This document shows positions 1 through 10,600 of a stretch of DNA of 64,000 bases, one piece after another. The DNA is taken from assembly GCA_007922305.1 (NCBI GenBank), contig ML677364.1, positions 16,700,260 to 16,764,259 on the forward strand. Reading direction: 5' to 3'. Below the pieces are notes generated by a model. That model was not told the origin of the DNA and made no database searches. It saw only the letters and a list, made by a program, of their open reading frames with translations. Source of the stretch: Dermatemys mawii. Taxonomy: Eukaryota > Chordata > Testudines > Dermatemydidae. The translations under genes were made by a program, and so were the position numbers. Each line of letters begins with the position of its first letter. Within the stretch, counting starts at the first letter, position 1.

Positions 1-1000
1 AGATGCCAAAGGAAACCAGCAGCAAATAGGGTTTAGCTAAATTTAATCTTTCTTTCACTTCATATCTATATGAATGGAGGTGAAACCATATTTCAAGAGA
101 GGGTGGGGGAATCTGGGTACAAATACAGGGGGGGCTGCAGCTATACTGAGCGGGTGCCAATAGGTGAGTGAAAAGTTGTGTGTGTGCAAGGGTATGAGCA
201 CATGTCCCTCTTAACCTCCTCAACCTCATAAGCCTATCCACAACATCCCAGAGGTTTGTTTGTAAAATTTATACAAAGTATGTAACTACACAAGAGGTTT
301 TGAGGCTGGAGAAAAAGATAAACTGTGAGAAGTTCTTAACAGAGAGATTGTCTACCATCTACCTTTACATTCACCCTTGCTGAGCTTCACCTCCCATCCC
401 ATTTGCTATCACATGAACCACCTTTCCTCCCATTTGAAACCCCACCATAGCATTCCTATGGCAACTAGAGCAACTGCTTACATAGAAACAGGATAGGAAA
501 ATATTTAATGTATTTTTAGCTCTCTTTTAATGGAACTTAACAGCTGGAAAGAAGAAGAGCCAGCATCACGTGATTAGTCAGCTCTCTTCAGAATACCAGC
601 AAGTACTCTGTGGACCATGAACCACAGATTGTCAACTATTGCCAAGAGAGTTGCCATCCCTGAGGGTTTGCGGTGGGAGTGGGAGAGGGCCTAGGAGGGG
701 CACAGGAACATGGTGGCAAATGACACTGATGTGCAGTAGCACCTTGCATTGCATCTACTTGACTACAGTGACAAGATGGGCCCCTACATCGTGCCTCTTA
801 GGGTGTGGTGCACTATGAGGCCAGGCAGGAGCTTCCCCAGGATGCCCCCTCACCCACAGGGTTCAGGAAGCTCCCAAGAGGGAGTGAGGAAACCCCCAGG
901 TGATGCTGATGGCAGTGGCACAGCACAGGGGGGTAACTGGAGGGTGCTAGGCCCCAATCCTTGACCCCCCACAGGCAGCAATGGTGGGAGCCCGCAGGGC
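1..1000. other. Upstream flank, no gene recognised
   Basis: This AT-balanced sequence leads into the CpG island. I see no coding exon with plausible splice sites, no RNA gene and no repeat that I can name. The short open frame at 749-964 has no recognisable homology and overlaps an opposite-strand frame, so it is left out. In mammals the DNA 5' of PPP2R3B faces the SHOX side of the pseudoautosomal region; the same order here would be inference. Confidence 0.5.
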
Positions 1001-1349
1001 ACGGGAGAGGTGGCAGGGGGGCATGATTGAGGCCGCAAAGGGGACTCTACACACCACACACGCTGCTGGGAAAAGACGGGAGGGGACACAGAACCCCCCC
1101 CCCCCCCCGCCGCACAGGCTGCTGGGAAAGAAGGAGTAGAAGGGAGGGGCCAGCAAAACATCGGGAAGCCGGGTGTGGGGTGGGGGAGTGGGTGTCGTCA
1201 CAGCGCACAGGCTGCTGGGAAAGCGAGGTGCCTGCACGGTAACATCAGGACGCAACAGCAGCAGCAGCCTCCCGCCGTGGCTGTGTTTTCTTCCAGCCAC
1301 GTGCCCCACTGTCACCCCAGCAACCGGGCGCAGCTTCTCGCGCGGAGAC

Positions 1350-1359
1350 TCTCGCGAGA
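1350..1359 (+). promoter_or_regulatory. TCTCGCGAGA core-promoter element
   Basis: An exact palindromic TCTCGCGAGA lies 10 bases upstream of the TATA-like box. This motif is known from vertebrate CpG-island promoters, where BANP (and earlier Kaiso/ZBTB33) is reported to bind the unmethylated form. A related half copy, TCTCGCG, is at 1336-1342. Binding here is inferred from the motif only. Confidence 0.65.
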
Positions 1360-1369
1360 GCTGGGGCTG

Positions 1370-1376
1370 TATAAAG
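1370..1376 (+). promoter_or_regulatory. TATA-like box
   Basis: TATAAAG is about 25-35 bases ahead of the presumed start site near 1398-1408 and 70 bases ahead of the exon 1 donor. A TATA box inside a CpG island is less common than a TATA-less arrangement. The overlapping ETS-like CCGGAAGT at 1400-1407 would sit at the start site. Confidence 0.5.
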
Positions 1377-1402
1377 TGTCCGCTCTTGCGCGGGGCGGGC
1401 CG

Positions 1403-1439
1403 GAAGTCGGCGCGGTGGGTTTGAAGGCAGCGGCGGGAG
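1403..1439 (+). other. PPP2R3B: PPP2R3B exon 1, non-coding (5' end approximate)
   Basis: The 3' end is set by a strong donor, GCGGGAG followed by GTGAGACG at 1440. The 5' end is only estimated from the TATA-like box at 1370, so the exon could start earlier. There is no ATG between the estimated start and the donor. It would join exon 2 at 4180 across a 2.7-kb intron. A run of 23 C residues begins 21 bases past the donor. Confidence 0.6.
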
Positions 1440-1460
1440 GTGAGACGTGAAACTGCCGCT

Positions 1461-1483
1461 CCCCCCCCCCCCCCCCCCCCCCC
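1461..1483. repeat. Poly-C tract (23 C)
   Basis: An uninterrupted run of 23 C follows the exon 1 donor and continues as a C-rich stretch to about 1490. A second C run of 15 is at 1094-1108. Such runs can form G-quadruplex on the minus strand and i-motif on the plus strand, and their length is likely to vary between individuals and to be poorly sequenced. Confidence 0.85.
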
Positions 1484-1747
1484 GCCCCCGCGTAGTGCGC
1501 GAGGCCGGGATGTTGCCGGGGAGCGCGGGGCGGGCCCTGGGTGGCCGCAGCCCTGTTCTCCCGCGGCTCCGCGCGGCAGGGACGTGACAGAAACACGGAG
1601 CTGAGCGCGGCGGGGTCTGGCCGGGGCAGGCGCGGGGCAGAGGAGAGGCTGAGCAGGGCTGGAGACCGTAAGAAGGGCCCTGGCGGTGAGATCAATGGTC
1701 CGTCTAGTGTAATGTCCTGCCTTCAGCACTGGTAACCCTCAGGTGAC

Positions 1748-1847
1748 GGGTGACCAGATGTCCCGATGTTGTAGGGACAGTCCTGATTTTTGAGGCTTTT
1801 TATTATATAGGCTCCTATTACGCCCCACTGCCTGTCTGGTCAGCCTA
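1748..1847. mobile_element. 100-bp non-autonomous hAT-like element
   Basis: The ends are an imperfect inverted repeat (GGGTGACCAGATG at left, CTGGTCAGCCTA at right). The element is flanked by a perfect 8-bp duplication CAGGTGAC at 1740-1747 and 1848-1855, the hAT signature. It has no coding capacity. The sister element at about 1960-2036 shares the TGACC(A/G)GA end. Confidence 0.75.
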
Positions 1848-1939
1848 CAGGTGACCCACCCCTGGCGTCCTCGCTCAGCTGCTGGGAGTCAGAGGTTTGC
1901 TGTGCCGGGAGGGAGCGGGAGTCGGGATTTGTGTCTCTA

Positions 1940-2400
1940 ACCATCTTGGCTATTGGCTAGAGTGACCAGATGTCGAATGTGAAAAATCAGGCCGGATAGA
2001 ACAAAGCCCCTAATATTCGGACAGTCCGGTCACCCTGCTAATAACCATAGGTGGACCTAGCCTCCAGGAGCATAGCGAATTCTTCTTTGAACCAAGTTAC
2101 TGTTCTGGCGTTAATAACATCCCCTGGTGACCCATTCCAGAGGTTGACTGTGCATCAGGTGAAGTACTTCCTCATGAGAGCTTTACACCTGTGGTCTGTT
2201 CATGATTCATGGTCCATGCCAAGGTACCCCAGTTCTCTCTCCTCTGGGGACAGAGTCTATCAAGAGACAGACCATAGAAGCGAACAGTCCTGCAGTGATC
2301 TGGGTGGGATGGGCCCTTCAATGAGTTTCTTCCATGTCCTATCATTACCATTCCACGAAGAGTGTACGAGTTCAACACCAGGGATAATTCTGTTTTTTGT
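1940..2400 (-). mobile_element. CR1 LINE fragment, antisense, split by a hAT-like insert
   Basis: Sequence such as CCATTCCAGAGGTTGACTGT (around 2133) is typical of the end of the CR1 ORF2 region read antisense. The CR1 match is broken at about 1960-2036 by a short element with ends AGTGACCAGA and TCCGGTCACCCT, after which CR1 resumes (CTAATAACCATAGGTGGACC). The open frames at 2051-2425 and 2172-2432 are chance frames in this fragment. Confidence 0.7.
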
Positions 2401-3666
2401 AAACACACTCTCTGAAAAGCTATAGTCTCCAATGAAAGAGGAGGAGGAAGGAGATAAAGTTGATCATTTAACTAGCTCTGCTTGTCTTGAGTGCTTGATT
2501 GCAACCATTATCATTGCGTATAGTGTGTGCCCTCGTGCATGCTTTCCCTGCATTACTGCAAAATCAATATATTCCATTTAGAAAAAGGTGAATCATTACT
2601 CTGCCCTTATTTGTTGACACCCTAAAATATGGACTGTATAACATATTGTGTGTGGCTTTTTTTGAAGGAGCCTCAGTGGTTTACGTTGCACAAACCACAT
2701 TGACTTTCAATGTTAGATGTGCTCCTAATTCACTTGGGTAACAGAAACTTCCTAATTTTAAACATATGTAAATTATGGTGCTAACAAAAGCTTCAAGTAT
2801 ACTTCTTCCTTAACTGAGGTTTTAATAATAATTATAACTACTTGCACATCTATAAAGCCTTCCACCTAAGGATAAGAATGCTTTGCAAACATTAAGCCTC
2901 TTTGTGGCAGGTTTTTTTTTTTACAGCTGTGTTGACAGAGATATCAGGGTCAACTACAGAACTGGGACAGAACACAGATTTATTTTTTTTTTAGTATTTT
3001 GCTTTAGCCCTTTCCTGCTTTCATTAAATTCTGAACTCAGGTATATTCAACCTGGACTTTTGCCTCAGAAGTGAGAGTAATTCAAAGCTGAAAGGTCTTG
3101 CAGCCGTCCCAACACTTAAAGCCGTCATAGGTTTGCAGTGGCTTTTAAAAAAAACAATGTTCCATACATTGTGAAGGTTAATAATAACTAACTGGTATTT
3201 TCAGCATTGATTTGTGTTGTAGTTCTGACTGATACATAAGAATCAAATAGTCTGAAGACAGCACCATACCATAACTGTATAAACTTGACTAGAAATTAGA
3301 ATTACACTGATAAATCATACAAAGTGAGACAAAGGGATCATATTTTAAGGTATAAGCATAAGATGCTGAATTTAGGTCAAGATTTCAATGTTCCTTCTGC
3401 ATTTCCTGACTCAAACACTTGATATCTCAATCTTAACATTTCATTAATACGAATGTCTTTTGCTTGGAATTCATTGCTTTTGTGTAATGGCTCTGTAGTA
3501 TCAATCAGGTTTGAAATCTTATTGAAGACCTACTTCTATTTTCGTTTTAGAAAAAAGAAGCCTTGATACTTTGCACATCTACACTCTCAGAAAGGAAGCT
3601 GGTTGTGTGGTGGTTTTTTGTTTGGTGTTTTTTTTGGCAAAGCTGGAAATAAATGTCTGAAAAGTA

Positions 3667-3930
3667 CTGGGTCTTGTCTTCATGTACAGTCTACAGTGGT
3701 AAAAACTTTAGTGAAAACGCTCCTAAGCTGACAGGAGAACTTCTCCCATTGATCTAGTTAGTCCACCTCCCTCAGAAATGGTAACTGTGACAGGAGAAGC
3801 TGTCCTGTCCACATAACAGTGTCTGCATGGTGAGAGGTTAGGTTGGTATAACTAAGTTGCTTAGGGGTGTGGATTTTTCACATCCTGGGCAATGCAGTTG
3901 TACTGATATAGGTCTGTAGTGTGATCAGAT
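3667..3930. mobile_element. Degenerate non-autonomous DNA transposon (GTCTACA ends)
   Basis: The left end carries GTCTACAGTGG and the right end TCTGTAGTGTGATC, roughly inverted. The internal GGACAG/CTGTCC-type inverted segments resemble a short repeat that I recognise as common in turtle-like genomes. No coding capacity was seen. Boundaries are approximate and the duplication could not be resolved. Confidence 0.5.
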
Positions 3931-4179
3931 AAATTTTATGCTAAGATTGTACAGAATGGGGACTCAGAGGAACAATCTTCATGGCCCAAATTAGAGTTTT
4001 AAAAGCTTTTTCATAGATTGTGGTACTAATCCATAGTCAGTGGAAAGTAATCTGATTCTCATTTTTTTTGTATGTTTGTCATCAAGCCTTGTATCTGAGT
4101 TTGTATCATGTTGAATTAGTTAAATCTTGACATCTTGTTGCAACCATAATATTAAGCAATAAAATCTTTCTTTTAACAG

Positions 4180-4637
4180 GTATCTTGGATTTTGTGCAAC
4201 AGTGTGAAAGACAGTGGAATAATCAGTGAAACTTTTTTAATCTGAATGACTTGAGTTCCTTTGTTGGAACAAAGGTAAACTGGTAGAGTATGCCATCTGG
4301 GAAAGTTTTGCAGCCTGTACTAAAAATGAAGGTGGATGAACTCTTCCTCTGCTGGCTCAGTCAGCCTACAACCCAATTGATGTTAAAGGATTGTTTGAGA
4401 AGGATCAAGAATGAAGAGAAGACTGAAATTGGTAGTGGAGATGCTGGGGACAGTGAACCTCTCCTTTTTACTAATAAAACCTCCAAATCTAAACAAAGTA
4501 TGCTAGGTAACCTGATATCTCCTTTGACTCCTTCCAGTCCTCCTCATCTTTCCACAGCTCTCCCCCTGGGAACTTCAACTAGCCCAAGAAACCTATCTTA
4601 TATTAGAGGAATACGTAGATCTGCAGGGACAAGAACA
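4180..4637 (+). CDS. PPP2R3B: PPP2R3B exon 2: 5' UTR and start codon, residues 1-116 (coding from 4290)
   Basis: The acceptor TTTTAACAG ends at 4179 and the donor GTAAGT begins at 4638. The coding part, 4290-4637, is 116 codons and ends in phase 0. The start ATG at 4290 has A at -3 and an in-frame TAG at 4284-4286, so no longer N-terminus is possible within this exon. The product begins [20 protein letters not shown], which matches the conserved N-terminus of PR70 as I remember it. Residues 40-100 are Ser/Thr/Pro-rich and presumably disordered; the segment ends in [10 protein letters not shown], also conserved. The alternative first exon at 27995 would replace this whole segment. Confidence 0.95.
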
Positions 4638-7600
4638 GTAAGTTCCTTTACTTTCTGAGATTTGAATTAGAATACTTTTGTAATAGGTGAATCCGAGGTG
4701 TGTGGTGTTGATTATGAGGATGTTTTTGTTTCATCACTACATTCAATCAAAAAAGTGAGTCAGTGGCATAAATCGCTAATCTTTGCTAATACTTGTCTAA
4801 AGCAGTGCCCCTCAAAGTGGGGTGCGCGAGACCCTGGCCACTGATCCTGCCCAGGACACTGCCGAACTCGCAAGAGCTCTATTTTTGTCCCGCTGAAATG
4901 CCGCCGCAGAATGCGGAAGCTTTCTATTCGGCAGTATTTTGGCGGGCATACCCCGGGGGCCGCGAATGGAGGTGGGACAGTGAAAGGGGGCTGCAGTAGA
5001 AAAACTTTGAGGAACGCTGGTATAAACTACCAAGAGACTGATAGTCTTATAGCTGATTGCTTGAAAGTTTCTTATTTTGTTTTGAGTAATCTTAATTTTC
5101 TTTTTCCTTCTTGAATCTCCAGTTCTTTAAAATCAACAATGGTAGTTGTTCGTTAAACATCATAGTACTGAATAACTAAGTAATGTAAAAGGACACTAAA
5201 CTCTAATGAATATAATAATGTACAATCTGAGCTGTATATCTCTGTTGCAGTTCTTACTAGGTGCTAAACATACCATAGTGAATGCTACATGTGCCAGAAA
5301 ATCATTTCGTCCTAGAGGATTAGGAATTGCAGAAAACTGATTCTAGTTGTAAAGTAGCTGTTAGCATCGAAGGTCTCTTCTACCTTGTGTGTGGTCTAAG
5401 TTATGCAACTTCTGCTACGTTGAGTTGACCACTGACTCTCCTCCATCGACTCCACCTGTGCTTCTTGCTTCAATGGAGTACTGGAGTCGACAGCAGAGTT
5501 CTTGGCAGTTGATTTATTATGTCTAACTAGATCCAATAAATCGACCCCTGTTGGATCGATCGATGCCTGTCAATGCAACGGGTAATGTAGACAAGCCCTA
5601 CGTTATTTTCACTTTTCTGTGGGTGTACATCTGATAAAATCTAGTACTGCACTGATTGAATTTACAAGTTTCACTAGTGTCTGAACTGGTATTAGGGATT
5701 TCATTTGACTAAAGATGTGGAGTTAGAACCTTACAAACTGACATTTGGTTAGAAGCTCTAGTTCACTGATTATCCAAGTGCCATCACTTTTCCTGATGCA
5801 AATACAGTTTAGTGCACTTTACTAGAGTTTGAAAAATTTACCATACACACCTAACTCCACAAAGGGAGTGGTACTATCTACCAATAGAAGAACAAAGTCC
5901 TGGTGAGAAGCCTAGGCCCAAATTTTTAAATGTATTTAGGTGTTGCTTTGTTCAGTATTGCAAAATCTAGCTGTTTTAGAAGCCCAAGTCTCTCTGCCTT
6001 AGGCTCCTAAATCACTTTGAAAATGAGGCTTAAGCTCCGAAGTCCATTCAGCATTGCAGTGCTGAGTGAAGCAACATTTAAATCCTCTTAAAAAATCTAG
6101 GCCTTGATCCCTTGTTATCCGTCCCAGAGGTTAAGGATAACTAATATATTTTCTCTTTCCTTCTGGAGGGACATCCTTTTGTATTCTTTTCTGCCTACTA
6201 GATGTATGAACTTGAAGTTCTATCAGTATGGTGTAGTGGCTGAATGATGTGTTGCCTCATGTAATTGGACTTCGGAGTCCGTTTTTAAGTATGTTTCTTT
6301 CCACTTGTTCCATTTATGATGGGCACAGGTGCTTGCAATTTGAAATCTCAGTGGAAGACTATCTGTAGAATTTCTTATCCAGAAGATCAGAATGAGTCAA
6401 TCTTGCTTTTTTCCCCCCCAGTACCAGTAGCTGCAAAATGGTCTTAATTTTTGGAGGATTTTTTCACTGAGAAATGTTATCTTTATTGTGAAAGCATCAT
6501 AAAATAGAATGAAAGCGAAGAACCTTAGTTATGTGGAATAATGCTCTTTTGTTATGCAGATCCTATGGCTGTATTACAAATGCGTGAATTCATAGAAATT
6601 GCATATCAGAGTAGTATTGGAGCCAGTTTTTTAATTCCTTCCTAGTGCAGTAAGTCTGGTATCTGTTTTCCAGCACTTTCATTAGTTTTTCCTTTCTGGT
6701 CAGGATTGAGAATGGAGGGGTGGGGAGTTAGATGGATCACTGATGGGTTTACAGCTTGCTATATTTAAAAAGAACCAAAAAAAACCCTATGACCTGGTCA
6801 TCCAGATTTTGTGCCCATCTTTCTTCATGAATCTTTCCAGGTCCAGACAGGACCTCTGCATACAGGAATACCATTTGTTTGGAAGCTCAGGGGTGAAAGC
6901 TTACTGACTCTAGAAGCCAAATCTCAGACTCAGTAGCCGTATAGGTGAAGTAGTGTTGGTTATACAGACGTCACATGCTATTTGATGGATATATTATACC
7001 TTTTAATTAAATAAAAGTTTTCTAAAAGACTAGGTCTGAGGGGAAAAATATATTATTGCTCATCCTTAATTTAATTTGGTTCTGCCATAGAGCAGAGTAC
7101 TGGGTAAACAGATGTGAAGACATTTTCTCTCCTTATAGTGATCAGCTTACCAGGCACCATATTTTGTATGGAGCCTCAGACTTGATTGCACTTAAATAGA
7201 AAGTAATAGTTTTGTCAGTGGGTGGTATGTTTCTAAGCTTGCCTTTCATAAACCTCTTGACTTATATTGAAGGCCTCAGGAATTGTGCAGTGTTGCAGAA
7301 TTTGCTGCAGAACTTTTCTAAATTTCATCTTAATAAAAGGGGGCAGCTCGCTTTCACTGTTGTGACAAAATCCTAAAAATGAGAGCTGAGTGTAAACCGA
7401 TGCAGAGTCTTCAACAGTCAGAAATTATTTGAGGACTTGTCTAAATAGTTTGGTAATGTACACTCAAGTGGTGTGATTCTCAAGCACGTCAACATGTTGC
7501 ACACTAACTGGCCCATGTAGATCTTGTTGCCATGCGCTAATAGTTCTTTGTGCCCGTTAACATAGTGCTGTTTGAAATGGGACTGCCAGGGCTAGTTAAT

Positions 7601-10600
7601 GTGCAACATGTTGATGAGTTTTAGCATTCACACTCCTTGAGTGTGCAATGCAGTGCTGTGTTGACAAGCCCAGAGACACGCAAACTGCCTCATCTCTGTG
7701 GGCTGATAAAATGTTGTTAGGTTTAAAAGTTAAATATCAATACTACTGAATATTATAGCAAAAACGTCTGTCTAATGTCATCCCAAATTGCTTTCCAGAC
7801 ATTTTCAGGTCAAACTACCACTAACGTAACCAGTCGTCCAAATTTCCAGCTTCCCACTCTTCAACTGCTTATATGGTGTACTTATGCTGCAGACTTTGCA
7901 GAGACAACACGTTCTAAACTGAAAATGGCATCATAAAAATTAACCTGTGTGGCCTAATTCATCACGGTCCTGTGGATCTTTGTGTGAAGTGGTGTAAGAG
8001 CCCCCTGGACAGCACTACTAGTGCAATTGGGGGTCCCTGCTAGTAACGGGCAGTCTGTGCCTTCTCTGGCCCATGTACAGTGAAGGGAGATCAGAGACAG
8101 GAGCCATGGGGTTATATCAGAAGTGGGAGAATCTAGCTAGGGCAAACCTGTGCACCAGGGATTGTCTGCAATGGCTTATAGGAGTGCTAGCAATAAGATC
8201 ACAAATTAGGCATCCCTCGACAGAGATACATCATCTGATCTATGGGATTGCTGTACTTACTTTTTGCTATATATTCATTTTCACATCTAATTTGGTAACT
8301 TGCAGTTTTTGAATTTAAATAAAGGTGCCCTGAAACTCAGTGTGGAGTAGAAGTGTGCTACAGAATTTGTCTAGTTTTCTTGATTATAATAGTGCTGTAG
8401 CAGTAGTTGCCTCTTGTTTGAGGCCTGAAAACAACTTATTATTAGGCATTTAATTATCTCTAGGCTTAAAGTTCCTATAATAGCAGAGCAGATGGCAAAT
8501 GAATGATTTGGTCTTCCATTACCAAACATAGACAAAACCACTGAAGTCACAACCTCTTACATTTCACTGCAATAGGCACCATAATTTATCCTAATTTTCC
8601 TGTAATACAAGGATAATTTTATAAATATACTAAAAGTAATAATGACTATTTGACAGCAAGGAATTACAACAGCTCTTGTTTGAAGCCTCCTTGATGGCAA
8701 CAACAGAAAAAAAAAAATGGTTTGGAGAGAGAATTTTTGTGTTCCAAACAAATGTATAATGGGGGGTGGGGGCGGAACTAAAATGCCATTTTTGACAAAA
8801 GATGCACTTGGGATTTGGTTCCATGGTTGTTACTAGAAACCCTTTGAAGGGTATTGGGGCTTATAGATTAGTTTAATCTACTCCATTCTTCAGACAATGC
8901 TTAAGAGGGGAAAGAAAAATCTTTTGAAGTTAATATTGCTCACTTTGCTTGGCAATCTGAATACTCTGCAAACTGTACAGCAGCTAGCGCAATCCATCTA
9001 ACAATATATTTCACCAAGTATAGCAGTTCAAGAGAACTGGAGATGTTGAATATTCATAATGGGGAGTAGGCAAAGTCAAAATGAAAATGTAACCTTCATT
9101 TAGATCAGGGATCCCAAACTCAAATTACCATGAGGGCCACGTGAGGATTAGTACATTGGCCTGAGTCACATCACTGGCACCTTTTCATACAAAAATACAA
9201 AAGGCCCCCCTTCTGCCCCATGCCCAATCCACCCCTTCCATAAGGCCCTGCCCCAAAGCTTCCCCGTCCCCATTCCAACCCCTTCCCCAAATCCATGCCC
9301 CTCCCCAGCACTGCCGTGAGCATATGGCTCCCCACTCCTCCCCCTCTCTCCTGGAAAGCAGGAAGTGCCACCAAACAGCTGTATGGTGTCAGGAAGTGCC
9401 TGAAGAGAGGCAGAGGAGTGGGGACATGCTGTGCTGGGACGGGGAGTGAGGCTGCAGGAAATAACTCTGTCTGTGAGAGAGAAGGGGGCAGGGGAGCTTG
9501 GTGGGCCACAGCAAATAGCTTGGGCTGCATGCAGCCCGTGTATTTGAGACCCCTGATTTAGATTGTGGAGTGGCTTTTATAATACTGTTTAGAAATGACC
9601 CTTGTAGGCTCGGTTCCCCCCAAAAAAATTGGGTTCTAAGCTTCAGAAAACTTGTGTGAACTCTGGTCCAATTTTTTTTATCAGCAGAACTGAATCTTCA
9701 TCTTAAATGTTTTCTTTTCTATAAAACACAGTATGTTTAAGAAATAAAAGTTGCTTTAGAATGATGTGCATTGGCTGTGTACATCAACCCTTAAAATAAC
9801 ACCCTTGGTGTAATTGCAGGTTCTCCTGTGGCTGCTAACTTTCTTGTAGATTGCAGAGTCTACCCTTTTTTTCCCCTTCAGATGCGTTCACAAACCACTC
9901 ATTACACTGTTAAATAGAATGCATCTGTTTGTGTATGTGCATTTAATCATGCTTCCAAGATAAGTTAAAACAGATTTACCTACAACTAGTTTAAATTTGA
10001 AGTGGAATTTGGAATCCCGATCTTCCATAAATGTGAAAAGTTCCTAATTGTAAAAATAGCTTGTAATGTAGCTTCAGAAATCCAGATTTAGGTTCTAAAC
10101 AGGAAAGATCAAAGGGATAGATAAAAATAAGATACAATATTATAGCACTTGGGACTATGTTCCAAAAGGGACATATAAGAGAAGGGTCCTACATCTAATC
10201 AGGAATAGTAGAAGAATGATTAGAATTTCCTAGAGCTGCCTACAATTTCTCTATAATCAATTTCTTTCAAAGTCTCTGCTCTTCTAACTGCAGAAGGGAA
10301 ATTTATGTATGTGCTTTGCAGTTACTGAAGCATATATTTTCTTTCGGGCAGAGACCTGTTGGTGGCATCTTTCAGCCCAAATGTGTTGGCAGTTGCAGTG
10401 GGTCATTGAACTCTGATATCCATTTCTGAAATTATCACAGATAAGATACAGGGCATGCAGTGGCACTGAATACCTACAAACAAATAGATTTCAGGAGATA
10501 ACACTGAGACTCGAATTATAATTCTGTTTGAGTGTAGCCTCCATAAAAGGTTTTTGAGTTGTGAGAAAACAGGTCTTCTCTGAAGGAAGGAAAATCTTGT

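Larger units (their letters stand above)
1000..1700 (+). promoter_or_regulatory. PPP2R3B: CpG-island promoter of PPP2R3B
   Basis: This is the only long GC- and CpG-rich block that is not inside a repeat. It contains three copies of GCTGCTGGGAAA (1062, 1118, 1211), a TCTCGCGAGA palindrome (1350-1359), a TATA-like box (1370-1375), an ETS-like CCGGAAGT (1400-1407) and a consensus splice donor (1440). The order of elements and the donor on the + strand fit a promoter firing rightward into PPP2R3B exon 1. Long open frames on both strands here (for example 947-1729 minus) are compositional. Confidence 0.8.
1440..4179 (+). other. PPP2R3B: PPP2R3B intron 1
   Basis: GT at 1440 and AG at 4178-4179 bound this intron. 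It contains the poly-C tract, a 100-bp hAT-like element, an antisense CR1 fragment split by another hAT-like element, and a degenerate terminal-inverted-repeat element at about 3667-3930. The 2440-3660 stretch is AT-rich with no feature I recognise. Confidence 0.75.

Noticed and set aside
947..1729. 260-codon minus frame and other frames in the CpG island
   Set aside because: Low-complexity Gly/Pro/Arg-rich translation from GC-rich DNA, crossing poly-C tracts and the promoter; no homology or splice logic.
4638..4658. Tail VSSFTF after exon 2
   Set aside because: Intronic read-through past a consensus GTAAGT donor; conserved protein resumes at 50828 with VQTKKEE.
9171..9561. Overlapping 119- and 88-codon frames on opposite strands
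   Set aside because: Both lie within a hAT element with perfect 8-bp duplications and have no transposase or other known domain.
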